A stretch of 64,000 bases of DNA from NCBI RefSeq assembly GCF_031157275.1, contig NZ_JAVIFW010000006.1, forward strand, positions 124,001 to 188,000, in the 5' to 3' direction. The notes under the pieces were generated by a model. The model saw only the letters and a program-made list of their open reading frames with translations. It had not been told where the DNA came from and did no database searches. Both the position numbers and the translations under genes were made by a program. Source of the stretch: Streptomyces sp. LHD-70 (GTDB lineage Bacteria > Actinomycetota > Actinomycetes > Streptomycetales > Streptomycetaceae). Below, piece by piece: positions 52,155-60,219 of the stretch (positions within the stretch are counted from its first letter, which is position 1; every line of letters starts with the position of its first letter).

Positions 52155-55100
52155 TCAGGCTCCTGCTTCGTGATCGATGCCGCCGGTGGTGTCGTCTTCT
52201 GCGTCCGCGTCTGTGTAGGCGCCTGTGCCGTAACCGTTGCCCTCCTGGCCCGTGTCGGGTTGATTCGCGTAGTCCTCACTGTCCGGCGCGTTCTCGTCGA
52301 GCTCGACTGGCGTCCAGGTTTCCGGTGCTTCGCCGCCCGCGAACTCCTCCGTAGTCCCTGGCTGGATGCCCATGAGTTCCAGGCGCTCCCACAGTGGGGC
52401 GAGTGCCTCTTCGGGGTCCAGGGCGAAGGTGCTGCTGCGTACTCGCCAGAAGTTCCAGCCGGCCCGGCGTAGCTCGCGCTCGCGTTCGTAGTCCTCTTGG
52501 ATCTGCCGGGAGGTCCAGTGGTGCGGACTCCCGTCGCATTCGACGGCAAGCCGGGCGTGCTCGCCGGTGACCACCAGGTCGATGCGTTTCTCGCCCACGC
52601 GCCACTGAGGGACGACGTGGTATCCGTGTTCTCCGATCTTCCGGAAGACGCGTTGCTCGAAGAGTGAGTCGAAGGGGTCGCGCTTCTCGTTGTCGGGTAC
52701 GGCGTCCAGCTCCGGTGGCGGTTGATGGGTGGGGGCGGGGGACCGCATGTGGGTGATGAGCGTGTGCCGCAGGTCGTCGCTGGGAAGTTGGTCGGTGGTG
52801 ACCGAGGTGAACAGCCACATCTGGTCGCGTGCACGGCTCGCGGCGACGTTGAACCGGCGGCCGTCGGGGAGGCTGCGGATCTTGCGGATGTGATCGCCGT
52901 CGACCACCGTCGACAGCAGCATCACGTCCCGCTCGTCGCCTTGGAAGTCTGTGGCGACGCCGACCCGGATGCGGTGCCGTTCGCGTACGTCGGGCTCGAT
53001 CTCGTTGTCGATGAGGTCGTCGATGAGCCGTGCCGGGGCGCCGGAACGCAGTGGGATGACGCCGAATGTCCGCTCCGCGTAGGCGGGATCCTGCGTCAGC
53101 TCCTTGAGTTTGGCGACGAGCCGCTCCGCCTCCGGCCGGTTGACCAGACGGTCCCCGAACCCTTCGCAGTGGCCTTCGGGAACGTGTACGACCTGGAGGG
53201 GACGCAGCCGGTCGGCACCATATTGGCGCAGCGGTACCAGGTCCTTGCCGTAGAACTGGTGCGAGGACCACTGGATGATCTCCGGCATGCAGCGGAAGTG
53301 TTCCGTCAGCATGATCACTTCGGTGTATCGGGACCGCAGCAGGGCGTACAGGTTCGAGCCGTTGGGATCCAGGGCGTCGCGTTGCCAGTCGCCCAGGTCG
53401 GGCAGCAGGTCGTCGAGGCGGCGCCGCAGTCGTTCGTGGTTGCTGGGCAGGAAGGCCGGCACGCACTGCCGGTCATCGCCGACGATGATGACGCGCGGGG
53501 CTAGCCACAGCAGCATCAGGCCGTCGAGGCCGACCTGGCTGGCCTCATCGACGATCACCACGTCGAAGGAGTCCGGCTCCGGCGGAAGGGTCGCGGCGGC
53601 CTGCTTCACCGGCATGACCCAGGCAGGTACGGCTCCCATGGCGTCGCGCATCGCCGAACGGGCGTTGCGCAGATGGCGCCGGGCGGAGGGCGAGGTACGG
53701 GACCCGGCGCGGGCCATTGCGTCGGCGTAGGAGCTGAGGGCCTGTTTCTGGCGGATCGTCAGCCGGTCCAGGCAGTGCCACAGGGCGCGGGTGGCCGCCA
53801 GCTGCTCCACGGTCTCCTTGAGGCGGCCCTCCACCTCGGCCAGTTCCCCGTCGAGGCGTCCCTCTCTGCCTTCGTCGAGCATGCGTTCGGTGAAGGCGTG
53901 AGACTGCCGCCAAGACCAAGCCTCGGCGAGCGCGGGCAGACGGGTGTTCCAGTGGGGTGCGGTTGGGGTGGACGTCAGCTGGCGGGCCAGTTCCGAATGG
54001 CCTTCGGCGAGGCGGCCGAGCAGCTTGCGGGCCTCCCGGCGGTCGGCCTCCCGAAGATATGCCGCGTCGAGCGCCGCCAGGGCCTCCTCGTACGCCGCCA
54101 CATCGCGGGCGGCCAGGGCCCGGTGGGCCTCTGCCAGCTCGGGGCCACCGCGCGGACCGGGCTGCGGAAGAGTGTCGGCCAGTCCCCGGAGCGTGCGTTC
54201 CGCCGCGGCAGCGGTGAGCGCACGTTCAGCGCGGGTGACAGCGACGCGCAGGGCCTCCCAGTCATTGGGGGTGCGCACCGCCGCTTGCACCGCGGCAAGG
54301 AGCAGCTCATCGTGGGCGGCCCGGCCGGCCACGGTGAATGCGTCTACGGCAGCCAAGTCACGGTTCCGGTCCAGGAGTTCGGCCAAGGCGACGTGGGCTG
54401 AGCCGCTGACGCCGGGGGCGCCGACGTCTTGCCAGCGGTTGTTCAGCTCCATGACGACGTGCTCGGCACGCAGCTGCGTGAGGATCGCGGCGAGGTCCTC
54501 TGCATTGTCCGGACGATGTCCGTCGACCCGGCACTCCTCCAGCAGCCTCCGCCCCGCACGCCGGATCCGCCAAGCCCCGAAGCTCCGGAGCTTGCCGCCG
54601 TCGTCCACGAACGACCACAGTGTCTGTCCGGTCGCGATCATGGCAACGCGTTCCTCGGTGGTGAGGGACGGGACCTCGACGTGCCGGTGGCTCAGGGCGA
54701 TCAGCGAGCGCTGCACTTCCTCGGCTTCGGCACTGGCCTGCCGCACCACATCCCACAGGCCCCGCTTCTGACCGGCAAGTCCGTGCCGCAGCGCTTTGGT
54801 GTGCCACTCGGCAGGATCCCAGTGCGAGACGTCCTGGCTGAGCCCTGCGCGCTGCAAGGCAGCGGATGCCGTGTGCAGGTGCTTGTGCAGGGCCGCGACG
54901 AGTTCGGGTCCGTGCGCAGCGAGAGCGTCGGCGAGCGGGTCAAGGGCGTCGTCGAGGCGGGCGCGCTCGGCCGCGGCAAGGGTGTGCAGGGCATCCGCGA
55001 GCTGCGCGGTGGAGGGAAGCTGCGCGGGGTCGGGACAGAGGGTGCCGTGTTCGTCGAGGACTCCTGGACCGTGGCGCTCGATCAATGCCATCAGGCGCCG

Positions 55101-56792
55101 GGCCTCATCGCCGTCGATCGGAGGAACCTCCGCGGCGCTGATGGGCAGCGTGGGAAGCCAGTCGTATCGGTCTTGACCTGCCGACACGGCTTCGACGACC
55201 TGGACGAGCTGTCCCTGATATCCCTCTGGAAGCTGGGTGTACTCACGCCACTCGACTTCACGTAGATCGCGGAGTTCATTTCGCAGCAGGGCGCGACGCT
55301 CACCGAGTTCCGTGCGTTGCGCGTCCAGTTCCTTGGCTCGCTCGGTAAGCCGCTCGGGCGTGGTGGTCGCGTGCAGTCGGGACAGGGCGCGAATCGATTT
55401 GTCCAGTTCCTCGTTCCCGCCGCGTCGCGGGTCGCCCTGTAGCACGCACAGGCCCCGCAACGCGGGTGGGAGCTTGTCCCTGAGCACCCGCAGAGCCTGG
55501 TCCTTCTCGCTGGTCACCAGGACGCGTTTGCCGTCTGCGAGCAGGGCGCACGTCAGGTTGGCGATGGTGTGCGTCTTGCCCGTACCCGGCGGACCCTGCA
55601 CGACGACGCCGGTGTCGCGCTGCAGGCGGGCGAGCACGTCACGCTGCGCGGCGTTCGTCGCCAAAGGGAAGAGCGGATCCGGCCCGAGTGCGGGAGCCGC
55701 GGCGCGGCCGTACGCGGCACTCCAACCGTCGCTCTCCTGCACCTCTGGCGGCACAATGAGCCGTGCGAGCCCCAGCGGAGCCTTCGCCCCGGATTTGGCG
55801 AGCCGTTCGGCGATCTTCTCGTAGAAGCCGACGAGTGCACCGCGTCCTCGCTCGCGCAGCAGCACCGCGGGTGCGGGCCGCAGGGAGAATCCGGGCCCTT
55901 CGCGAACCTCTGGCGGCTCCCACGCGGGATCGAAACGCACTGCGGCATGCTCGCCCAGCGCCTGATCAGCCCAGTCGACGAGCAGTTGATCCACCTCCCG
56001 GGAAAGCGGATGGGGGATCTCTCCGGACTCAAGACGCTCGCGCAGCCCAGACAGCAGCTCAGTGCTGTAGCCGTCGCTCTCTTCCAGGAAATCTGTGTCC
56101 TCAAGGCGAAGTCCGGCACCCGCTGCCAGGGAGACGGTGATCTCGTTGCTCCGGCTGTCGACTGCGACGGACAGCGGAGCGGTGAACAGATGCCTGCGCA
56201 CCTTCTCCTGGCGTTCGTCGCCCCCATGCGCCAGCATGCCGATGCCCAGCACCACTTCATACACATCCCCTTCATCGCGTAGCTGGCGGTCCATGCGGCG
56301 CAGTCGGCGATGCAGCTTGCGATATGGCTCGGCGGCGAGCTCGGCATTCGCCCAGCGGCGCCAGGCCGCCAGCCACCGGCGGTACGTCTGCCGGACCTGT
56401 GGCGCGTCCTCGATGGCGATCTCGGTGATCTCCACCGGGTCGCCGTTTTCGTCCTCCGTCCAACCGCTGCCGGGACCGATGGCCGCCAGTGGCGGGTCCT
56501 GTCGTGACGCCTTCGCTGTGATGTCGGAGGAGATCCACCCCACCAATTCGGCGGGGAGCGGGGGAGCGGCCGTCCGGCGCAAGTGCTGCACCTTAAGCAG
56601 CGTGCTGCTGCGGGTATCCCGGGCCGACGTCACTCCAGTCGGAAGAGAGGACAGCCACAGCCTGTCCTGGTACTGCCCGCAATCGCGGACCGGCCGATGG
56701 GTTGCCCGCACGATCTCCCGTACGTACTCGATGAGGTTGCGGGTCTGTCGGACGATGGCTGCATCGTCCGCGCCGGGCGCGTGCTGCGCCAT
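52155..56792 (-). CDS. SF1 (Upf1-like) helicase with C-terminal Vsr/DUF559-like nuclease
   Basis: A 1545-residue protein. Walker A GPPGTGKTHTIANL is near residue 400; motif II VVIVDEASQ is near 1080, so about 670 residues of largely helical, coiled-coil-like sequence split the helicase core. Motif III is IIVGDDRQCVPAF, then LTEHFRCMPEIIQ, FQGDERDVM and motif VI RFNVAASRARDQ near 1315. The nuclease lies near 1380-1480, with RIDLVV and LAVECDG (D..ExD-like), then HHWTSRQIQEDYERERELRR, as in MTES_1575/Vsr-type endonucleases. The tail of about 60 residues is acidic. The first 390 residues are unassigned. The ATG at 56792 follows GGGGGA. Very likely a defence protein. Confidence 0.87.
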   Translation of the reverse strand: MAQHAPGADDAAIVRQTRNLIEYVREIVRATHRPVRDCGQYQDRLWLSSLPTGVTSARDTRSSTLLKVQHLRRTAAPPLPAELVGWISSDITAKASRQDPPLAAIGPGSGWTEDENGDPVEITEIAIEDAPQVRQTYRRWLAAWRRWANAELAAEPYRKLHRRLRRMDRQLRDEGDVYEVVLGIGMLAHGGDERQEKVRRHLFTAPLSVAVDSRSNEITVSLAAGAGLRLEDTDFLEESDGYSTELLSGLRERLESGEIPHPLSREVDQLLVDWADQALGEHAAVRFDPAWEPPEVREGPGFSLRPAPAVLLRERGRGALVGFYEKIAERLAKSGAKAPLGLARLIVPPEVQESDGWSAAYGRAAAPALGPDPLFPLATNAAQRDVLARLQRDTGVVVQGPPGTGKTHTIANLTCALLADGKRVLVTSEKDQALRVLRDKLPPALRGLCVLQGDPRRGGNEELDKSIRALSRLHATTTPERLTERAKELDAQRTELGERRALLRNELRDLREVEWREYTQLPEGYQGQLVQVVEAVSAGQDRYDWLPTLPISAAEVPPIDGDEARRLMALIERHGPGVLDEHGTLCPDPAQLPSTAQLADALHTLAAAERARLDDALDPLADALAAHGPELVAALHKHLHTASAALQRAGLSQDVSHWDPAEWHTKALRHGLAGQKRGLWDVVRQASAEAEEVQRSLIALSHRHVEVPSLTTEERVAMIATGQTLWSFVDDGGKLRSFGAWRIRRAGRRLLEECRVDGHRPDNAEDLAAILTQLRAEHVVMELNNRWQDVGAPGVSGSAHVALAELLDRNRDLAAVDAFTVAGRAAHDELLLAAVQAAVRTPNDWEALRVAVTRAERALTAAAAERTLRGLADTLPQPGPRGGPELAEAHRALAARDVAAYEEALAALDAAYLREADRREARKLLGRLAEGHSELARQLTSTPTAPHWNTRLPALAEAWSWRQSHAFTERMLDEGREGRLDGELAEVEGRLKETVEQLAATRALWHCLDRLTIRQKQALSSYADAMARAGSRTSPSARRHLRNARSAMRDAMGAVPAWVMPVKQAAATLPPEPDSFDVVIVDEASQVGLDGLMLLWLAPRVIIVGDDRQCVPAFLPSNHERLRRRLDDLLPDLGDWQRDALDPNGSNLYALLRSRYTEVIMLTEHFRCMPEIIQWSSHQFYGKDLVPLRQYGADRLRPLQVVHVPEGHCEGFGDRLVNRPEAERLVAKLKELTQDPAYAERTFGVIPLRSGAPARLIDDLIDNEIEPDVRERHRIRVGVATDFQGDERDVMLLSTVVDGDHIRKIRSLPDGRRFNVAASRARDQMWLFTSVTTDQLPSDDLRHTLITHMRSPAPTHQPPPELDAVPDNEKRDPFDSLFEQRVFRKIGEHGYHVVPQWRVGEKRIDLVVTGEHARLAVECDGSPHHWTSRQIQEDYERERELRRAGWNFWRVRSSTFALDPEEALAPLWERLELMGIQPGTTEEFAGGEAPETWTPVELDENAPDSEDYANQPDTGQEGNGYGTGAYTDADAEDDTTGGIDHEAGA

Positions 56793-57478
56793 GAGTCCCC
56801 CGTGATCCTTTGGCGGTGATGAACGGATCAGGATGAGGGTGTGGCAGATGTCAAGCAAGGGAGTCATCGGTGGATTGGCGTGAACTCGCTCGAAGATCCA
56901 GCTGGTTCTCAATACGTGAAATGTGGGCATCGCAGCTGTTTCCTAGGTGAGGTCCCGTCGGAATAGGTGAGCCGAAGGCGTAGCTGCTGGATGGCAATTG
57001 ATCACCGGTCGAGGGAAGCCACGCAGCAGCGCGCCCCGCTGCTACATCCAGAGGACTGGAAATCGACGGTTCTCGGCGGAATAGGGTGCAAGGAGTTGCC
57101 TCCGGGCGATGCAGGGCCGCAGCGTCGGCCAACGGAGGGAGGGCCGCGTTCTTCGAGCCGTCGACGGTCACGGCCCCGGCAAGCGGAATGTTGGGTCGCA
57201 CGGCGACTACCTCCGCGGCGACTGGGGGACCGAGGCGAAGGAAGTCGCCCGCTACGTCACGCTCGACAGCCCCGACGCCTGAGCCAACGTCAGCCCGACC
57301 AACGTCGCCCTGCACGGACTCAGCGCGGCTGTCGCCTTGGGCATGCGGGCGTCACCCTGGTGACCGCCCGCCCGCTCATGCGTCGGCACATCACCGTCCC
57401 CGAGAGCCGTGCCGCCCTGTGATCGAGGCCAGCCGCGCCTACGGCCAGCAGGGACGACTAAGCGGTGCGCATCGAGGT
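56793..57478. other. Island region with gene fragments upstream of helicase
   Basis: 686 bp with no intact gene. It includes the promoter region of the helicase operon near 56800-56950, a MurA-like fragment on the minus strand and short protein-like tails on the plus strand (GDWGTEAKEVARYVTL ending at a stop near 57282; VTLVTARPLMRRHITVPESR ending near 57422). Confidence 0.5.
57080..57220 (-). pseudogene. MurA-like N-terminal fragment
   Basis: The frame starting near a GTG at about 57208 reads RPNIPLAGAVTVDGSKNAAL then PPLADAAALHRPEATPC. This matches the start of UDP-N-acetylglucosamine 1-carboxyvinyltransferase-like proteins (PLxGxVxVxGSKNAALPxLA). The similarity stops after some 40 residues, so it is a relic of a larger gene. 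Confidence 0.5.
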
Positions 57479-57862
57479 TTACCTGTGGTGGGCCGGCGCC
57501 GATGTGGACTGCGACGGCGTTGTGCGCGTTGGGGTCTTGCTGCGGTCGCCCGGACCGCTGGCCAGTGCCAGCAGAAGGAGGATCAGCAGGATGAGCCCGC
57601 CTCCGCTGCCCGCCGCCACGGCGACAGTACGGGGCCTGGTAGCGCGGTTGTGCCCGCGCACGCGGGTGCCGTCTGCCCGGTAGTAGGTGGAGACGTAGGT
57701 TGTGGGTCCGATGTGGATGGGGCGGGGCCGCGGCACGGGAGTGCGGTGAGGGGCGGTGCGTGGGGGTGCCGTCCGCGGCGCGGCGGTGCGGGGGCGTTGA
57801 CGACGGTAGTGGCCTTTGACGGGTGTTCCGTCGTGGCGGGTGTGAGGGCGTACGTAGGTCAC
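57479..57862 (-). CDS. Small basic membrane protein with two YxRxDGTxVxGHxR repeats
   Basis: A 127-residue protein from a GTG at 57862, with AGGA about six bases upstream. It has two copies of a basic motif, TYVRPHTRHDGTPVKGHYRR near residues 2-21 and TYVSTYYRADGTRVRGHNR near 56-74, separated by a Pro/Arg/Thr linker (TAPRTAPPRTAPHR). A single membrane helix, LILLILLLLALASG, follows near 90-105, then a short Thr/Ser/Pro tail. Such DGT..GH repeats are seen in other Streptomyces hypothetical membrane proteins. No function is known. Within the island, upstream of the helicase operon on the same strand. Confidence 0.65.
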   Translation of the reverse strand: MTYVRPHTRHDGTPVKGHYRRQRPRTAAPRTAPPRTAPHRTPVPRPRPIHIGPTTYVSTYYRADGTRVRGHNRATRPRTVAVAAGSGGGLILLILLLLALASGPGDRSKTPTRTTPSQSTSAPAHHR

Positions 57863-58139
57863 AGATCCTCGCTGGTGAAGGCGGGGGCGGATGCGGCACC
57901 CCCGAAGCGGGGCCGGGTGTTCCTCGGCACAACATTCGACAGTACCGACGGCCACTGACAATCCATGGCGGTCAACACCTCGACTGTGTGCGGGCGTTGA
58001 GTGTTGGGTGGTGATTTTCGGTTCTTGGTGATCTTGGAAATCGTCCTGCCCTTCGCTCGCCACTCGGTTGAGCAATCAATGAGGCCGGGTCACCCGCCCC
58101 GCGCATGCGGCACCGTGGCTCACCGTGCGCCGCTACGCT

Positions 58140-58603
58140 CGCCTCGTGAGGGAGATCGTGGTGGTACGTGATGGCTCTGGGGCGGAGGTCCTGCTTGTGC
58201 ATGGCGGTGCAGGCCCGCGGAAGACGTGGGGCCCTGTCGTCCACTGGCCGACCGGTGGACGCCTGGACTTGGCGCCGCTGCTCGTCGCCGCCCGCACGTT
58301 GTCGCCCACTCCTACGGCGTCCTCAGGACATTGACCGCAGCCGCTGTTGCACCGGGCAGCGTGCGCTCACTCACTCTGATCGAGCCGCCGCTCAACTACC
58401 TTGTCCGTGACGATCCCGAAGTGGCACGGCTCGAGCGCCCCGCGCCTCTCAAGCGCCGCAGCCGTATGGATGGCCTCTGGCTGGAGAACCACGGCCTCAG
58501 AAGCAGCCGCGCTCTCTCGAGCATCGCGGCCTGCTTCTCCGATAACGCGTACTTCACGGCCCAGGACTCCGCTCGGCTCACTGCAAAGAGGGCGTCACGA
58601 TAG
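58140..58603 (+). pseudogene. Alpha/beta-hydrolase remnant
   Basis: Two frames carry pieces of one hydrolase. One reads REIVVVRDGSGAEVLLVHGG (58150 on), the family's first strands with the oxyanion HGG. A different frame from about 58290 reads VVAHSYGVLRTLTAAAVAPG, with the nucleophile elbow HSYG, then RSLTLIEPPLNYLV. The segment between is too short, so there is a deletion plus a frameshift and the gene is dead. Confidence 0.7.
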
Positions 58604-58679
58604 GCGGCAGAGGCGCAGGGTGCTGCCGGGTCTCATAGCCCGTCGGGGTGGCTGGGGCCGTCTGAGGGGCCGGACGTGA

Positions 58680-59357
58680 TCAGTCCATGTCCGGATGATC
58701 GGCCTCTTCCAAGAGCCGGGTCGCGAGGTCCTCAGCCCACTCCACAGCCCAAGCGCGGAGCAAGGTGATAGTGGCGTCGCTGAGGCCATACGCGGCGAAG
58801 GCTTCGTCGTCGGTCCACTCGGCGCCCGTGAGGTTCGCCTGCAGGTCCTCGCGCTCGAAGCGGCCACGGGCGTGGCGGCGGCCGAACTCCTCGAGTTCGG
58901 CATTGGTCCAGCGGCGCGAGGCGGCGAACACGTCGATCAGGTCGCGGGGTGCTCCGCGGTCGGCGAGGGCGCGGACCTTGGTGCCGATCACGTCTTCTTC
59001 GGCGAGGACGGGTCCGTACAGACTCTGGGCGAGGGGCCGCCAGAAGATCTCCTTGAGGATGTCTACCTCGCACTCCTGCCCGGTGATCGGGTCGGTCACG
59101 GTGAAGCGAGCGGACAGCGGGGCGGTCTCCAGCGCCCGTACTGCCCAGCCGCGGGCTTCCAGACCGCTGCGGAGCGTGGCCGCGATCTCGGTCATGGGCG
59201 CCGGGTTCTCGGTGGCGACATCAAGGTCCTGGCTGGGGCGGTCGACGAGATGGTGAGCCCGAACGGCGTATCCGCCGGTGAGGACCAGAGGGTACGGGGA
59301 GCCGAGCGCGATCACGTCCGCCAGGAGTCGCGTGTGCAGCTCCGGCATGTCCGTCAC
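58680..59357 (-). CDS. AbiEii/AbiGii-like nucleotidyltransferase (toxin component)
   Basis: A 225-residue nucleotidyltransferase. LTGGYAVRAHHLVDRPSQDL followed by DVA near 24-48 has the GG..R...R.S.DLD pattern of the AbiEii/MenT group, in which the two aspartates hold magnesium. KVRALADRGAPRDLIDVFA lies near 124-142. These proteins act as toxins by adding nucleotides to tRNA or other targets and can protect against phage. The GTG at 59357 overlaps the stop of the upstream gene by four bases (GTGA), so the pair is co-translated. Confidence 0.82.
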   Translation of the reverse strand: MTDMPELHTRLLADVIALGSPYPLVLTGGYAVRAHHLVDRPSQDLDVATENPAPMTEIAATLRSGLEARGWAVRALETAPLSARFTVTDPITGQECEVDILKEIFWRPLAQSLYGPVLAEEDVIGTKVRALADRGAPRDLIDVFAASRRWTNAELEEFGRRHARGRFEREDLQANLTGAEWTDDEAFAAYGLSDATITLLRAWAVEWAEDLATRLLEEADHPDMD

Positions 59358-59746
59358 GCGGCCACCCGGGCGCGGGAGGCCAGCTGGGGGAAGGCGTCTT
59401 CCCATACGGCGCGCACGGTGCGGCCGACGAGCATGCGCAGGACCGGCCACAGCTGGAGAAGCAGGTCCTGGTTGAGATAGCGCGGCAGGTCCTCGCGCAG
59501 GCCCTCGTGCAGGACGGTGCGGTACAGGCCCATGCGCTGGCGAGGGTTGCGCATGTCGTACGAGGTCAACCCGGACCAAGCGATGTGCAAAGGCAGCTCG
59601 ATGACCCCTTGGGTGGGGCCGTGCAGGTCGTCCAGTGACTCCGGCAGACGTAGCCGGAACTTTTCTCGGTACATCGCGAGGTCCTCGGCGACCAGGCCCG
59701 AGAGGTCGCCGGACTCGGGAGCGGCGTGCTGCGGACTGGAGGACAT
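59354..59746 (-). CDS. Partner (putative antitoxin) of the AbiEii-like nucleotidyltransferase
   Basis: A 130-residue mostly helical protein starting MSSSPQHAAPESGDLSGLV at 59746. YREKFRLRLPESLDDLHGP and RQRMGLYRTVLHEGLREDLP are the more distinctive parts. It is not a classical AbiEi (no winged helix-turn-helix seen), but its position directly upstream and overlap with the nucleotidyltransferase argue for the antitoxin or cognate role. The pair resembles gene pairs common in Streptomyces accessory regions. Confidence 0.68.
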   Translation of the reverse strand: MSSSPQHAAPESGDLSGLVAEDLAMYREKFRLRLPESLDDLHGPTQGVIELPLHIAWSGLTSYDMRNPRQRMGLYRTVLHEGLREDLPRYLNQDLLLQLWPVLRMLVGRTVRAVWEDAFPQLASRARVAA

Positions 59747-59929
59747 GCCCCCATTATGGCGGCCAGGGAAGCGGAGCGTGGGCCGACGGACGAGCCGTCA
59801 CGTGGGTATGGCTTGCATCGCTGCAGAGGCTTCGTGTGGGGAGGCTGCCAAGCGGTGTTCGGCACCGTCGCCGAAGCGCTGCCCGCTAAAGCCTCCGACG
59901 TGCGCCTCGGCTGTTGTTGTCGTCAGCCG

Positions 59930-59947
59930 TGACGCTCGTTTGACGCT
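59930..59947. repeat. Two TGACGCT repeats, probable integrase arm sites (right)
   Basis: GTGACGCTCGTTTGACGCT contains TGACGCT at 59930 and 59941. It differs from the left-end pair by one base (A to G). Confidence 0.65.
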
Positions 59948-60029
59948 CATGCCCCCAGAGAGGTCGTTGATAGGACAGGAAACCTGCCTTGACCTGCGGG
60001 TTTTTCTGCTGTGGTCCAGGCTGACACGA

Positions 60030-60091
60030 TTCCGATGACGCATCACCTGGAGTGCGTCGCGATTCTGGAGCCGGTCGACAAGGGCCGTTGA
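60030..60091. other. Attachment site attR-like segment: orphan 3' end of methyltransferase gene
   Basis: Encodes IPMTHHLECVAILEPVDKGR and a stop, the C-terminus of a TrmA/RlmCD-type methyltransferase, with no gene upstream. Aligns to 50656-50717. Probably the original chromosomal gene end displaced by the island. Confidence 0.7.
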
Positions 60092-60127
60092 TGGGTCTTG
60101 ATGGGTCTTGATGGGTCTTGATGGGCG
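60088..60127. repeat. Four tandem copies of TTGATGGGTC
   Basis: A 10-bp unit repeated three times exactly and a fourth time with a changed end (TTGATGGGCG), starting on the stop codon of the orphan 3' end. Confidence 0.85.
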
Positions 60128-60219
60128 GTGGACGGGCCGTTGATCTGCGGGCCCCCGAGTGCGCGCCAGGTCCGGCGCAGGCCCGTGGCGCGTGCTCGGT
60201 GGGATCGGGTCCGGTGTGG

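Noticed and set aside
52276..53466. Alternative minus-strand frame within the helicase gene
   Set aside because: Arg/Pro-rich shadow; the helicase motifs are continuous in the other frame.
56851..57315. A functional MurA-like gene
   Set aside because: Only the first 40 or so residues match; the rest is unrelated and too short.
57252..57935. 227-codon minus-strand frame overlapping the small membrane protein
   Set aside because: Pro/Arg/His-rich shadow of the DGT..GH repeat protein.
60088..60127. Iterons of a replication origin
   Set aside because: Only four 10-bp units, no replication protein gene nearby.
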